Below are positions 15,314-23,966 of a stretch of DNA of 47,903 nucleotides, piece by piece. The position numbers were made by a program, and so were the translations under genes. The notes below the pieces were generated by a model. That model saw only the letters and a list, made by a program, of their open reading frames with translations. It ran no database searches and had not been told where the DNA came from. This stretch comes from CAJMSU01 sp964650315 (lineage in GTDB: Bacteria > Bacillota_I > Bacilli_A > RF39 > UBA660). The stretch's first letter is position 1. Each line of letters begins with the position of its first letter. The stretch lies in the NCBI GenBank assembly GCA_964650315.1, contig CAZYQE010000009.1, positions 1-47,903 of the forward strand. The letters run 5' to 3'.

Positions 15314-15460
15314 ATCTAACACCTCCATATTATAGACAAAAGAAAAGTGAGTATATATTTATACCCACTTAAAAACCTAATTATATTATTTAATTTGGCT
15401 TTTTACCTATCGCTATTCGCAGATCAGGTGGATATAAATCTCTTTCCTTTTTTCTAAACT
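15314..15460 (-). promoter_or_regulatory. L20-type leader of infC-rpmI-rplT
   Basis: The untranslated leader of about 140 bases runs from the promoter to the infC start, with conserved-looking stretches (CACCTGATCTGCGAATAGCG, then GGTAAAAAGCC) and a terminal attenuator. Its position and size match the Firmicutes L20 leader, in which L20 binding causes premature termination. The assignment rests on context and layout; no covariance search was run. Confidence 0.7.
15335..15370 (-). terminator. Attenuator hairpin in the infC leader
   Basis: Minus-strand 11-bp stem AAGTGGGTATA (15360-15370) and TATACTCACTT (15345-15355) with one G-T pair, followed by TTCTTTT. It lies just upstream of the infC ribosome site. 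Confidence 0.75.
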
Positions 15461-15466
15461 GTTATA

Positions 15467-15495
15467 ATTATATGCAATTTTCTTTTATTTGTCAA
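15467..15495 (-). promoter_or_regulatory. Consensus SigA promoter of the infC operon
   Basis: Minus strand: TTGACA (15490-15495), 17 bp, TATAAT (15467-15472): a perfect consensus, as expected for a ribosomal protein operon. Confidence 0.92.
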
Positions 15496-15523
15496 CACTT
15501 TTTCAATAAAAAATGCTTACGCC

Positions 15524-16303
15524 TTAATCTAAATTCTTTTGTAATTCTTTTAAAGTTGTTAAGAACTCATTAGTTTTCTTAATTTCTTCATCTAATTTCT
15601 CATAATTAGCAGTATTTTCTAACTCCATCTCAGTAGCTTTAGTACCAATATTAGTTTCAATACCAAATACTGGTGAAATAATAGGACTACTTTTAAATGT
15701 AGAAACAACTTCTTCTCTAGCTTTAGCAGTCTCTAAATCATCTAGAGTAACTAAAGCTGGCTCTTCTTTATTCTTTTCTAAATCATCTAAACTAATTGGA
15801 TTAACTTTTTCATCCTCATACTTATCAAATTCTCCACTTTCATACATAGCCTTAGTTTTAGACATCAATTCTTCTATACTTATAATTGCATTCTTTTCTT
15901 GTTCTTCTTCAAACTCAGTTAAATTTATACTTTTTTCTTCTTCCTCTTGAGCTTGTTCTAATACTTCAGTAAGTCTTTGTAACTCTTCTTGAGCTTCAGT
16001 CTTATCTGGTTCAATATTAGTATATTCTAAATTAGGTTCTTCTTTAACTTCCTCTTCAACCACTAACTTAGGTTCTTCCACCTTAGTCATAGTAGGTTCT
16101 AATACTTCAGTAGTCTCTTCTTTTATTTCTTCTTGAACCTTTTCTACTACCTTATTTAACTCTCTAGTATTATGACGTCTTTTTCTCTTGTAATAGCTCT
16201 TATCTAATAAATAAACGATTAAGCATAATAGACAAGCTACTCCTACTACTATATAGACAACCATTGTTTCTGTTGATGTTAAAAATTCTACTAAATCATT
16301 CAT
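15524..16303 (-). CDS. Membrane-anchored acidic coiled-coil protein, unknown
   Basis: 259 residues. One membrane helix near the N-terminus (about 14-34: VVYIVVGVACLLCLIVYLL) is followed by a basic stop-transfer patch (KSYYKRKRRH) and a long, strongly acidic Glu-rich region (about 50-200) with heptad-like stretches. Two similar short elements occur: NPISLDDLEKNKEEP and ALVTLDDLETAKAREE. The C-terminus (about 228-259) is another likely coiled coil. The layout recalls EzrA-like or cytoskeletal adaptor proteins, but there is no sequence match I can defend. It is monocistronic, with AGGTGAG upstream of ATG. Confidence 0.6.
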   Translation of the reverse strand: MNDLVEFLTSTETMVVYIVVGVACLLCLIVYLLDKSYYKRKRRHNTRELNKVVEKVQEEIKEETTEVLEPTMTKVEEPKLVVEEEVKEEPNLEYTNIEPDKTEAQEELQRLTEVLEQAQEEEEKSINLTEFEEEQEKNAIISIEELMSKTKAMYESGEFDKYEDEKVNPISLDDLEKNKEEPALVTLDDLETAKAREEVVSTFKSSPIISPVFGIETNIGTKATEMELENTANYEKLDEEIKKTNEFLTTLKELQKNLD

Positions 16304-16349
16304 TTACTTCTCACCTCTACTACCAAGTCTATCACAAGATTTCTATAAA

Positions 16350-16387
16350 AAATAAATTAATTTAATATTTCAAAAATTAATTTATTT
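16350..16387. repeat. 14-bp AT-only inverted repeat
   Basis: AAATAAATTAATTT (16350-16363) and its complement (16374-16387) around a 10-base loop, in the gap between the 15524 gene and the divergent flippase gene. On the minus strand a T run follows, so it may work as a leader terminator for the 15524 gene. Confidence 0.45.
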
Positions 16388-16513
16388 AATTTTACAAATA
16401 ATTTACAAATCAAAATTTGCGGTTATTAATCCCATGTCTTAAAAATAATATATCACAAAAATAATTTTATGAAAACACTTTTTTAACTTTTTTTAAAATA
16501 AATTTTTAATATG

Positions 16514-16521
16514 CATATTAT
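16514..16521 (+). promoter_or_regulatory. Possible -10 element of the SpoVB-like gene
   Basis: CATATTAT ends 5 bases before the ATG, so a transcript from it would be leaderless. The octamer is identical to the candidate SigE -10 of gerM, but no convincing SigE or SigA -35 is present. Confidence 0.25.
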
Positions 16522-16526
16522 CTAGT

Positions 16527-17816
16527 ATGAAATCTAATTTTAAAAGGTCTGTAATCATATTATTAATAGGTGGATTAATAACAAAAATACTAGGAATGTT
16601 TATAAAAATTATTATGAGTAGACTACTAGGTACAGAAGGATTAGGAATGTATATGATACTTCTTCCTACTTTCACTTTATTCATAACTTTATCTCAATTT
16701 GGATTCCCAATAGCTATATCAAAGCTAATCGCAGAAGATAATAAAAATAATATAAAACTAATATCTTCTATAATACCAATATCTATAATAATAAATATAT
16801 TATTAATGATTTTAATATTTATAATAAGTCCATATCTATCTAATAATTTATTACATGATAAAAGATTACTATTACCTATAATATCTATATCACTAGTAAT
16901 ACCATTTACTTCTATTTCAAGTATATGTAGATCATATTTTTTTGGTAAAGAGAAAATGTTTCCTCACGTAGTATCCACTATAACTGAAGATATAATTAGA
17001 TTAATAATGATGATTATAGGTATACCATATTTTATAAAACGAGGATTAATAACTACACTATGTTTTATAATATTATCTAATATTATAAGCGAAATAACAT
17101 CTATAATAATTTTAATACTCTTCTTACCTAAAAATATAAAAATAAAAAAAGATGACTTAAAACCAAAAAAAAGATATATAAAAGAATCTTTAGATATAGG
17201 AATACCAAATACTACTGGAAAATTAATTGGAAGTATAGGCTATTTTTTAGAACCTATAATACTTACAACTACACTATTATTAGTAGGATACTCCAATAAA
17301 TATATTACAACAGAATATGGAATACTATCTGGATATGTAATGCCTCTACTCTTATTACCATCATTTTTTACACTTGCGATATCACAAGCTCTAATACCAG
17401 TAATATCTAAAGAATATACAAGAAAAAATTATAAAGAAGTTAAAAGAAAAATAAAACAATCTATAATATATTCTCTTTTAATAGGAATACCAATCACTAT
17501 ATTATTTATACTCATACCAGATATATTTTTAAAATATATTTATAATACTAATCAAGGAATAGAATATATAAAAGTATTAGCTCCTATCTGTTTAATACAA
17601 TATATACAAGCCCCTCTATTATCTAGTTTAGATGCAATGGGTAAAAGTAAAGACTCCATGAAAGCAACTACTATAGGAGTTATCATTAGAACTATATTTC
17701 TAATAATATTATCACCCCTAAAAATAGGCATATGGAGTCTAATTATTTCAATAAGTTTAAATGTAATAGTAGTAACAATTTATAGTATAAAAAAAGTAAG
17801 ATATAATCTTACTTAA
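16527..17816 (+). CDS. SpoVB/MurJ-like oligosaccharide or lipid II flippase (MOP superfamily)
   Basis: 429 residues, almost entirely hydrophobic with 12 or more membrane segments. The start matches polysaccharide flippases of the SpoVB type: KILGMFIKIIMSRLLGTEGL, SQFGFPIAISKLIAED (about 20-70), and FTLAISQALIPVISKEY in the middle. Such proteins move lipid-linked precursors across the membrane; SpoVB acts in spore cortex synthesis. This one is shorter than B. subtilis SpoVB (about 518), so a general flippase role remains possible. The presence of other sporulation genes in the window favours SpoVB. No ribosome site is visible upstream of the ATG. The gene's end overlaps the terminator of the convergent pilin gene. 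Confidence 0.72.
   Translation: MKSNFKRSVIILLIGGLITKILGMFIKIIMSRLLGTEGLGMYMILLPTFTLFITLSQFGFPIAISKLIAEDNKNNIKLISSIIPISIIINILLMILIFIISPYLSNNLLHDKRLLLPIISISLVIPFTSISSICRSYFFGKEKMFPHVVSTITEDIIRLIMMIIGIPYFIKRGLITTLCFIILSNIISEITSIIILILFLPKNIKIKKDDLKPKKRYIKESLDIGIPNTTGKLIGSIGYFLEPIILTTTLLLVGYSNKYITTEYGILSGYVMPLLLLPSFFTLAISQALIPVISKEYTRKNYKEVKRKIKQSIIYSLLIGIPITILFILIPDIFLKYIYNTNQGIEYIKVLAPICLIQYIQAPLLSSLDAMGKSKDSMKATTIGVIIRTIFLIILSPLKIGIWSLIISISLNVIVVTIYSIKKVRYNLT
17788..17814 (-). terminator. Terminator of the pilin-like gene
   Basis: Stem AAGTAAGAT (17794-17802) and ATCTTACTT (17806-17814), loop ATA, followed by seven T residues on the minus strand. It lies inside the last codons of the convergent flippase gene. 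Confidence 0.75.
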
Positions 17817-17823
17817 TATAAAT

Positions 17824-19557
17824 TTAATTATCATAGCAGTTCATAAATAATGTTCCTGCTTTATTTTTAAAGACTGCATTATCATGTTCTTTATCACAAT
17901 CACACCCAGGATCCCAGTCTCTTCCTGATTCATTACACACATATGTTGAATAACCTTCTTCATTATACGAATGTATTAACATATAATATCCACTACTACT
18001 ACTTGTTTGACGACATGCACATCTAACACCAATAGTACTAGATGTTACACTTGTACTAATATGAGGTAAACTAGATGTTGTTAGTTGATTACCATTTTGA
18101 TCTTTACTTTTAGCAAAATTATTTGCATTATCCTTACATCGATATACCGTATTTTTATCTCCTGTTGTTACATAATCATGATGTATATGTGTTGAACTAT
18201 CATATACACATAATCTAACGCAATCATCTCCTTCTTTACATTCAGTTTTATTACAACCACTCCATGCAACATAACCCCCACCACGTTTTAAATCAACTGA
18301 GAAAGTATTAGGTTGAACACCAGATGTTACAGATCCATTACCATCAGTACAAAAAACGTGTCGTATTTTTCCACCATAACCTTTATTATCTGGGCCGATA
18401 TAAGAAGTACGTGAAAATCCTGCTTTATTATATGAAGAAGTATCAGAAAGTACATAAACTACGGGATCAGTCTTATCTATCTTAATCACTCCTGATTTAT
18501 CATCACATTTATTACCTGCTTCATCTTGTACAAATGAATATCCTATTTTACCATTAGTTTCAGTAGTTATAGGTTCACTATTATCATTATTATACGCTTC
18601 AGATGGTTTACTATCACCTGAATTTTTTACATATAAACCATACTGTTTAATAGGACTACCTTGGAGACGATTAGGATTTAGAGTTAATGTTACATTACTA
18701 TTATACCAACCATTTTTTCCATCAGCCCCTCTATCAGGTACCACAGTACAAGTTGGTGCTTTTTCATCAAATCTGTATGGACCTCCATACTTTTTACCAG
18801 TTGATCCAGTCTTATTTCCTATAATATCACTTACTGTGGATTCATTAATCCATAAAAAGTATTCTCCTTCATCATTTTTTCCAGGATATGTATTTTTATC
18901 TAATGTAGTTGTTGTAGTTTGTGCTGATTGATTATTTCTAAAGTTTAATGTTTTCCATCCTGTACTAGAAGGTGAATTACCTGCACCTTTTACCCATTGA
19001 TAAGATATTTTTTTATCAAAAACAAATCCTACTCCAGAATCACTTAATTGGATTTTTATATCTACAGCATTTCTTCTAGTACTCCAATTTAATTGACTAG
19101 ATCCACTGATTATAGAAATAGTTGGTGGAGTTGCATCATCAGTTGGTTTTACACAAGTTGTTGAACCACTTGTTTTATATTCTTTATTAGTTCTATTATC
19201 AGCACACTTTAATACAGCATCATATGAAAATGTATTATTAATCTTTTTATGTACATTAACATAAGCTTCTGAACAAGTTACATCTTTATCAGGAAAATCT
19301 TTTATTAAATTATCTTGTTTCAACTGATCAAGTGTCACTTTAATACATCCATAATAATGACTAAATTCTTCTCTTTCATGTTCTTCCATATAAAGTTTTG
19401 CAGCATGTTCTAATGATCTTTCATAAGCATCAAATTTCTTTTGTTTATTACCAGCTATTATATTACCTACTGTAGGTATTGCTAATACTAATAATATTCC
19501 CATTATTGTCATTGAAACTAATAATTCTACTAATGTAAATCCTTTATTCTTTTTCAT
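17824..19557 (-). CDS. Large type IV pilin-like protein with Ig-like repeats and Cys-rich end
   Basis: 577 residues. The N-terminus MKKNKGFTLVELLVSMTIMG is a class III (prepilin) signal: cleavage after Gly6, Phe at +1, Glu at +5, then the hydrophobic helix. A normal pilin is about 150 residues; here the pilin part (to about 140) is followed by at least two repeats resembling bacterial Ig-like domains (for example TPPTISIISG and KAPTCTVVPDRG, each ending near a DxAGN or SDIIGN element) and a Cys-rich C-terminal region (about 400-577, more than 15 Cys). It is probably a minor pilin that carries an adhesive or sensing head at a pilus tip. The PilC-like and prepilin peptidase genes at 38757-40931 could assemble and process it. 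Ser/Thr/Gly-rich composition differs from its neighbours. Confidence 0.8.
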   Translation of the reverse strand: MKKNKGFTLVELLVSMTIMGILLVLAIPTVGNIIAGNKQKKFDAYERSLEHAAKLYMEEHEREEFSHYYGCIKVTLDQLKQDNLIKDFPDKDVTCSEAYVNVHKKINNTFSYDAVLKCADNRTNKEYKTSGSTTCVKPTDDATPPTISIISGSSQLNWSTRRNAVDIKIQLSDSGVGFVFDKKISYQWVKGAGNSPSSTGWKTLNFRNNQSAQTTTTTLDKNTYPGKNDEGEYFLWINESTVSDIIGNKTGSTGKKYGGPYRFDEKAPTCTVVPDRGADGKNGWYNSNVTLTLNPNRLQGSPIKQYGLYVKNSGDSKPSEAYNNDNSEPITTETNGKIGYSFVQDEAGNKCDDKSGVIKIDKTDPVVYVLSDTSSYNKAGFSRTSYIGPDNKGYGGKIRHVFCTDGNGSVTSGVQPNTFSVDLKRGGGYVAWSGCNKTECKEGDDCVRLCVYDSSTHIHHDYVTTGDKNTVYRCKDNANNFAKSKDQNGNQLTTSSLPHISTSVTSSTIGVRCACRQTSSSSGYYMLIHSYNEEGYSTYVCNESGRDWDPGCDCDKEHDNAVFKNKAGTLFMNCYDN

Positions 19558-19595
19558 ACAAACACATCCCTATCTTATTAAATATATTATATCAT

Positions 19596-19627
19596 ATAAA
19601 AACACTTAATTAAATAATTAAGTGTTT
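19596..19627 (-). terminator. Terminator after ileS
   Basis: Long stem AAACACTTAATTA and TAATTAAGTGTTT with a short loop, just after the ileS stop codon. On the minus strand it is followed by TTTTTATAT. Confidence 0.75.
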
Positions 19628-19631
19628 ATTA

Positions 19632-22600
19632 CTATATTCTTTCTACTTTAATAGATACTTTCTCATTATTAATATCTTCTAAGTCTTCTAATTTCTCATC
19701 TTTAACTATTTTTTCTCCTAGAACTTCACCTTTTACATAATCTTTATACATATCTAACATCTTATCAATAGCTTCAGTACCATTATAATAAACATTAATA
19801 TGATCAGTTATAACAAAATCTTCTTCTTTACGTAAAGCTTGAATAGTTCTTACAAATTCTCTTGCTAAACCTTCTAATATTAATTCTTCTGTTAGATGAG
19901 TATCTAATACTACACAAGTTTTATCATTACTACTAGAAGCATAACCTTCTTTTTGTTTTATAGATATTAATACCATATCACTAGTTAATGTAAAGTCTTC
20001 TCCATCTAGTTTAATCTTTAATCCTTTAGAGTTAATCTTATCTATTTCATTAACTGTTAATTTAGAAAGTATTCCTTGTAATTCTTTTATCTTAGGACCT
20101 AAAGTTTTACCTAATATTTTAAAGTTAGGTTTAACTATATAATCTAAATATTTAGACATATCTTCTTTAAACTCTACTTCTTTAACATTTAATTCTTCTT
20201 TAATTACTGGAAGTAAATCACCAATAATTACTTCATTATCTTTAGGAAGAATTAAACTACTAATAGGTTGTCTAACTTTAATATTAGCTTCTTCTCTAGC
20301 ATATCTACCTAGAGAACATACATCTCTAACTAAATCCATTCTCTCTTCACATTTTTCATCTATTAAATCTAAATCAACTTTAGGGAAGTCTGCTAAATGA
20401 ACAGATTCTTCTCCAGTTAATTTTTGATATAATTCTTCTGTTAAATATGGAGTTAGAGGAGCACATAATTTACATAGTGCAACTAATACTTCATAAGTAG
20501 TTAAATATACTGCTTTTTTACTTTCAGTTAAGCGACTATCCCAGAATCTTCTTCTATTACTTCTAATATACCAATTAGATAAATCATCATTTAAGAAAGG
20601 TACTATTAATTTAGCAACTTTATGAAGATCATATTCTTCATAAGCTTTTGTTACATCTTTAATTAATTTATTTAATTTAGAAAGTAACCATCTATCAATT
20701 AATTCTCTATCTTTAACTTCTATATTATATTCTCTAGGATCAACATTATCTGCATTAGCATACATTTCAAAGAATGAATATGCATTCTTTAATGTAGATG
20801 TATATTTAGAATAAACTTCCTTTACTCCTTCTTCATTAAATCTTAATGGTGTCCATACAGGAGAAACATATAACATATAGAATCTAATAGTATCTGCACC
20901 ATATTGTTCCATAATACCTACAGGATCAACTGTATTACCCATAGATTTACTCATCTTCTTACCATTTTTATCTAACATCATGTCATTAACTACAACATTT
21001 TTAAAACTAGATTCTCCAGATATTATTGTAGAAATAACTAATAATACATAGAACCATCCTCTAGTTTGATCTACACCTTCAGCAATAAAGTCTGCAGGAA
21101 ATTGATCTTCAAATAATTCTTTATTCTCAAATGGATAATGATATTGTGCATAAGGCATAGCTCCACTATCAAACCATACATCTAATACATCCTTAACTCT
21201 TTCCATTTTCTTTTTACATTCAGGACATTCTATATGTAATTCATCCACATATGGTCTATGTAATTCTATTTCGCCTACATTAACATCTTCTATAACTTTT
21301 TCTTGTAATTCATCTAGTGAACCAATTACTTCTTTATGACCACATTCACAAGTCCATATAGGCATTGGACATCCCCAATATCTATTTCTAGAGATTCCCC
21401 AATCTACCATATTATCTAACCAGTTAGCAAATCTCTTTTCTCCTACATATTCTGGATACCAATTAATATCTTCATTAGCTTTAATTATTTCATCTTTACA
21501 TGCAGTAGTTTCTACATACCATGCTGGTTTAGGATAAGAAATTAATGGACTTTTACATCTCCAACAATGTGGATAATCATGTTTTATTTTTAATTTCTTA
21601 AATAATTTATCTTCACCTTTTAACCATTTAATAATATCAAGTTCTAATTCAGAATCAGTAACAAGTCTTCCTTCCCACGGACCATAAAGATAACATCCAT
21701 CTGGACCAACTGGATTAACATAACCAATTCCATTTTCACGAGCCGCTCTATTATCATCTTCACCAAAAGCAGGTGCTATATGAACTATACCAGTACCATC
21801 ATCTGCAGTAACATAATTATCTGCAATAACTTCAAAAGCTTTTCCTTCTACTTCTGCAAAAGGCATTAATTGTTCATATTTTAATCCAACTAAGTCTTTA
21901 CCTTTATATCTTTCTAATTCCTTAGTATCTTCTCCTAATACTTGTTCTAATAAACTATCTGCAATTATAAATTTATATCCTTGAGATTCAACTTTTACAT
22001 AATCTAAATCCGGATTAACACATAAAGCAACATTAGCCATTAAAGTCCAAGGTGTAGTTGTCCATACTAAGAAGTATGTATCTTCATCTTTCATCTTAAA
22101 TGGTAAAATTAATGAATTAACAGAAGTTTCTTCATAACCTTGAGATACTTCATTTTGAGAAAGTTCAGTACCACATCTAGGACAATACCATAATACTTTA
22201 TTACCATGGTATATTAATCCTTTTTTATCCATTTCTTTTAATATCCACCACTCTGATTCTATATAATCATTAGTACATGTAATATATGGATTCTCTTGAT
22301 CAATAAATTGTCCCATCATATCAGTAACTTTTTTAATTTCATCTATATTAGTAGCAGTCTCTTTATTACATTCAATACAGAAATTTTCTATACCAAACTT
22401 TTCAATATCTGCTTTAGATTCAAAACCAAGTTTTTTCTCTACATTAACTTCTATAGGTAATCCATGAGTATCTAAACCTATTGTTCTAAGAACTCTTTTA
22501 CCATTCATAGTTTGATATTTACAAAAAGCATCTTTTATAGTTTTAGCAAATACATGATGAATACCAGGTTTAGCATTCGCATAAATTGGTCCATCATAAA

Positions 22601-22727
22601 ATACCCACTTATCCATACCTTCTCTACTCTTTATACATTTTTCTAATATATCCATCTTTTTCCATTGTTTTAATACTTTAGCTTCTACTTCATTTATTTT
22701 ACCTTGTTCTAATTTCTCAAATTTCAT
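19632..22727 (-). CDS. ileS: Isoleucyl-tRNA synthetase, IleRS2 type with GIHH signature
   Basis: 1031 residues. The catalytic start reads VFYDGPIYANAKPGIHHVFA: the class I HxGH motif is replaced by GIHH (residues 55-58). KMSKSMGN is normal (about residue 595). The central part (VLDVWFDSGAMPYAQYHYPF, AEGVDQTRGWFYVLLVIST) and the long C-terminal region fit the eukaryote-like IleRS2 class and not the usual bacterial IleRS1. An editing domain is present (about 185-380: LVWTTTPWTLMANVALCVNP, GTGIVHIAPAFGEDD). The GxHH change is known from some IleRS2 enzymes and goes with very high mupirocin resistance while activity is kept. The gene lies 15 bases behind the exchanger gene, under a T-box with an Ile specifier. 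Confidence 0.96.
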   Translation of the reverse strand: MKFEKLEQGKINEVEAKVLKQWKKMDILEKCIKSREGMDKWVFYDGPIYANAKPGIHHVFAKTIKDAFCKYQTMNGKRVLRTIGLDTHGLPIEVNVEKKLGFESKADIEKFGIENFCIECNKETATNIDEIKKVTDMMGQFIDQENPYITCTNDYIESEWWILKEMDKKGLIYHGNKVLWYCPRCGTELSQNEVSQGYEETSVNSLILPFKMKDEDTYFLVWTTTPWTLMANVALCVNPDLDYVKVESQGYKFIIADSLLEQVLGEDTKELERYKGKDLVGLKYEQLMPFAEVEGKAFEVIADNYVTADDGTGIVHIAPAFGEDDNRAARENGIGYVNPVGPDGCYLYGPWEGRLVTDSELELDIIKWLKGEDKLFKKLKIKHDYPHCWRCKSPLISYPKPAWYVETTACKDEIIKANEDINWYPEYVGEKRFANWLDNMVDWGISRNRYWGCPMPIWTCECGHKEVIGSLDELQEKVIEDVNVGEIELHRPYVDELHIECPECKKKMERVKDVLDVWFDSGAMPYAQYHYPFENKELFEDQFPADFIAEGVDQTRGWFYVLLVISTIISGESSFKNVVVNDMMLDKNGKKMSKSMGNTVDPVGIMEQYGADTIRFYMLYVSPVWTPLRFNEEGVKEVYSKYTSTLKNAYSFFEMYANADNVDPREYNIEVKDRELIDRWLLSKLNKLIKDVTKAYEEYDLHKVAKLIVPFLNDDLSNWYIRSNRRRFWDSRLTESKKAVYLTTYEVLVALCKLCAPLTPYLTEELYQKLTGEESVHLADFPKVDLDLIDEKCEERMDLVRDVCSLGRYAREEANIKVRQPISSLILPKDNEVIIGDLLPVIKEELNVKEVEFKEDMSKYLDYIVKPNFKILGKTLGPKIKELQGILSKLTVNEIDKINSKGLKIKLDGEDFTLTSDMVLISIKQKEGYASSSNDKTCVVLDTHLTEELILEGLAREFVRTIQALRKEEDFVITDHINVYYNGTEAIDKMLDMYKDYVKGEVLGEKIVKDEKLEDLEDINNEKVSIKVERI

Positions 22728-22742
22728 ATAAACTCCTTCTTT

Positions 22743-23693
22743 CTATCCTAAAATTACATAACTATAATAAGCTATAAAAACTAGTAAAAACATTATTCCT
22801 TCTTTTCTAGAAATCTTATAATCTCTAAATACAAATAACCATAATAGTACTGCCGATAAAACCATTACAATTAAATCTATATAACTAAATGATATAACAC
22901 CAACACCACCTAATATAGCAACAGGTATACCTATAACTATACCTATATTAAATATATTACTACCTACAACATTACCAATCGCAATATCATATTCTTTCTT
23001 CTTAGTAGCAACTACACTAGTAACTAACTCAGGAAGTGATGTTCCTAAAGCAACTACCGTTAAAGCAATCATTCTCTTACTAACACCTATAATAGATGCA
23101 ATATTAGATGCTGAATCAACAACAAAATTACTTCCTAATATAATAGCAATCGCTCCACCAATTGTATATATAAATGATTTAGGTAATGATAATATTTCAT
23201 CATCAGAACCTTCATCTGTTTTATTCCTCATCATTGTAATTAAATAATATATAAATACTGTAAAGAATAAAACAACTATTACTCCATCTAATCTAGTAAA
23301 CATATTCTTCATATTAGGATCAAATACTTTATCTAACATTAATACACTGAATAATATAGTAATTAATAAAGTAATTGGTAATTCTTTCTTTACTGTATTA
23401 TTTTTTACAGTTAAAGGATGTATTAAAGCTGCTACTCCAAGTATTAATAATATATTTAATATATTACTACCTATAACGTTTCCTAAAGTAATATCACCAC
23501 TATGTGCAAGTAATGACTTAATACTTACTGCAAACTCTGGTGCACTAGTACCAAAAGATACAATAGTTAAACCTATTAACATCTTAGAAACTTTAAAATT
23601 TCTAGCTATATTAGATGCACCATCTACAAAGAAATCAGCTCCCTTTATTAACACTATAAACCCAATTATTAATAGAATTATATTAATAACCAT
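22743..23693 (-). CDS. CaCA family sodium/calcium antiporter (YrbG-like)
   Basis: 316 residues with 10-11 membrane segments in two inverted halves. Both alpha-repeats are visible: GLTIVSFGTSAPEFAVSIKS plus GNVIGSNILNILLILG (about 41-90), and ALTVVALGTSLPELVTSVVA plus GNVVGSNIFNIGIVIG (about 210-260). The conserved acidic residues in the two PE motifs bind the cation. It exchanges Na+ (or K+) for Ca2+ across the cytoplasmic membrane. Unexpectedly it sits between an isoleucine T-box and ileS, so its expression should follow isoleucine charging. ATG is preceded by AAAGGAG. Confidence 0.9.
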   Translation of the reverse strand: MVINIILLIIGFIVLIKGADFFVDGASNIARNFKVSKMLIGLTIVSFGTSAPEFAVSIKSLLAHSGDITLGNVIGSNILNILLILGVAALIHPLTVKNNTVKKELPITLLITILFSVLMLDKVFDPNMKNMFTRLDGVIVVLFFTVFIYYLITMMRNKTDEGSDDEILSLPKSFIYTIGGAIAIILGSNFVVDSASNIASIIGVSKRMIALTVVALGTSLPELVTSVVATKKKEYDIAIGNVVGSNIFNIGIVIGIPVAILGGVGVISFSYIDLIVMVLSAVLLWLFVFRDYKISRKEGIMFLLVFIAYYSYVILG

Positions 23694-23705
23694 TTTATTC
23701 TCCTT

Positions 23706-23928
23706 TCCAAAATAAAAAGACCCATCCTATAAGGACGAATCACTCGCGGTACCACCTTAATTTATAAGTATAACTTATACTCTCAAAACTATAACGCGTT
23801 ACCGTATTTATCTTATCCATAAATCACAACTTGAAAGTGATCCGAAATATCATACTCATAATCTTATTCCACCATACTAAGACTCTCTATATACTTTCAA
23901 ATATTTCCATCTTTCGCACTTGCTTTCC
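23706..23928 (-). promoter_or_regulatory. T-box riboswitch, isoleucine (AUC specifier)
   Basis: T-box core AAGGTGGTACCGCG on the minus strand at 23745-23758. In stem I the segment TTTCGGATCACTTTC carries ATC, matching ileS two genes downstream. Antiterminator: TAAGG with CCTTA. Terminator: a roughly 10-bp stem GATTCGTCCT with AGGATGGGTC (several G-U pairs) and a T run. The leader comes directly before the exchanger gene, with no other gene between. Confidence 0.92.
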
Positions 23929-23933
23929 AAATT

Positions 23934-23962
23934 AATATATCATATTTTAAAAAACTTTACAA
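23934..23962 (-). promoter_or_regulatory. SigA-type promoter of the exchanger-ileS operon
   Basis: Minus strand: TTGTAA (23957-23962), 17 bp, TATATT (23934-23939), just upstream of the T-box. Confidence 0.65.
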
Positions 23963-23966
23963 TATA

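Noticed and set aside
16514..16521. Full SigE promoter for the SpoVB-like gene
   Set aside because: The -10 octamer equals that of gerM, but the best -35 matches only 4 of 7, so only the -10 is given, at low confidence.
16493..16684. 63-codon frame on the minus strand
   Set aside because: It is the reverse of the first part of the flippase gene and has no ribosome site or family resemblance.
19827..19836. Third copy of TTTACGTAAA
   Set aside because: It lies within ileS coding sequence (LRKE codons) and not upstream of a gene; likely chance.
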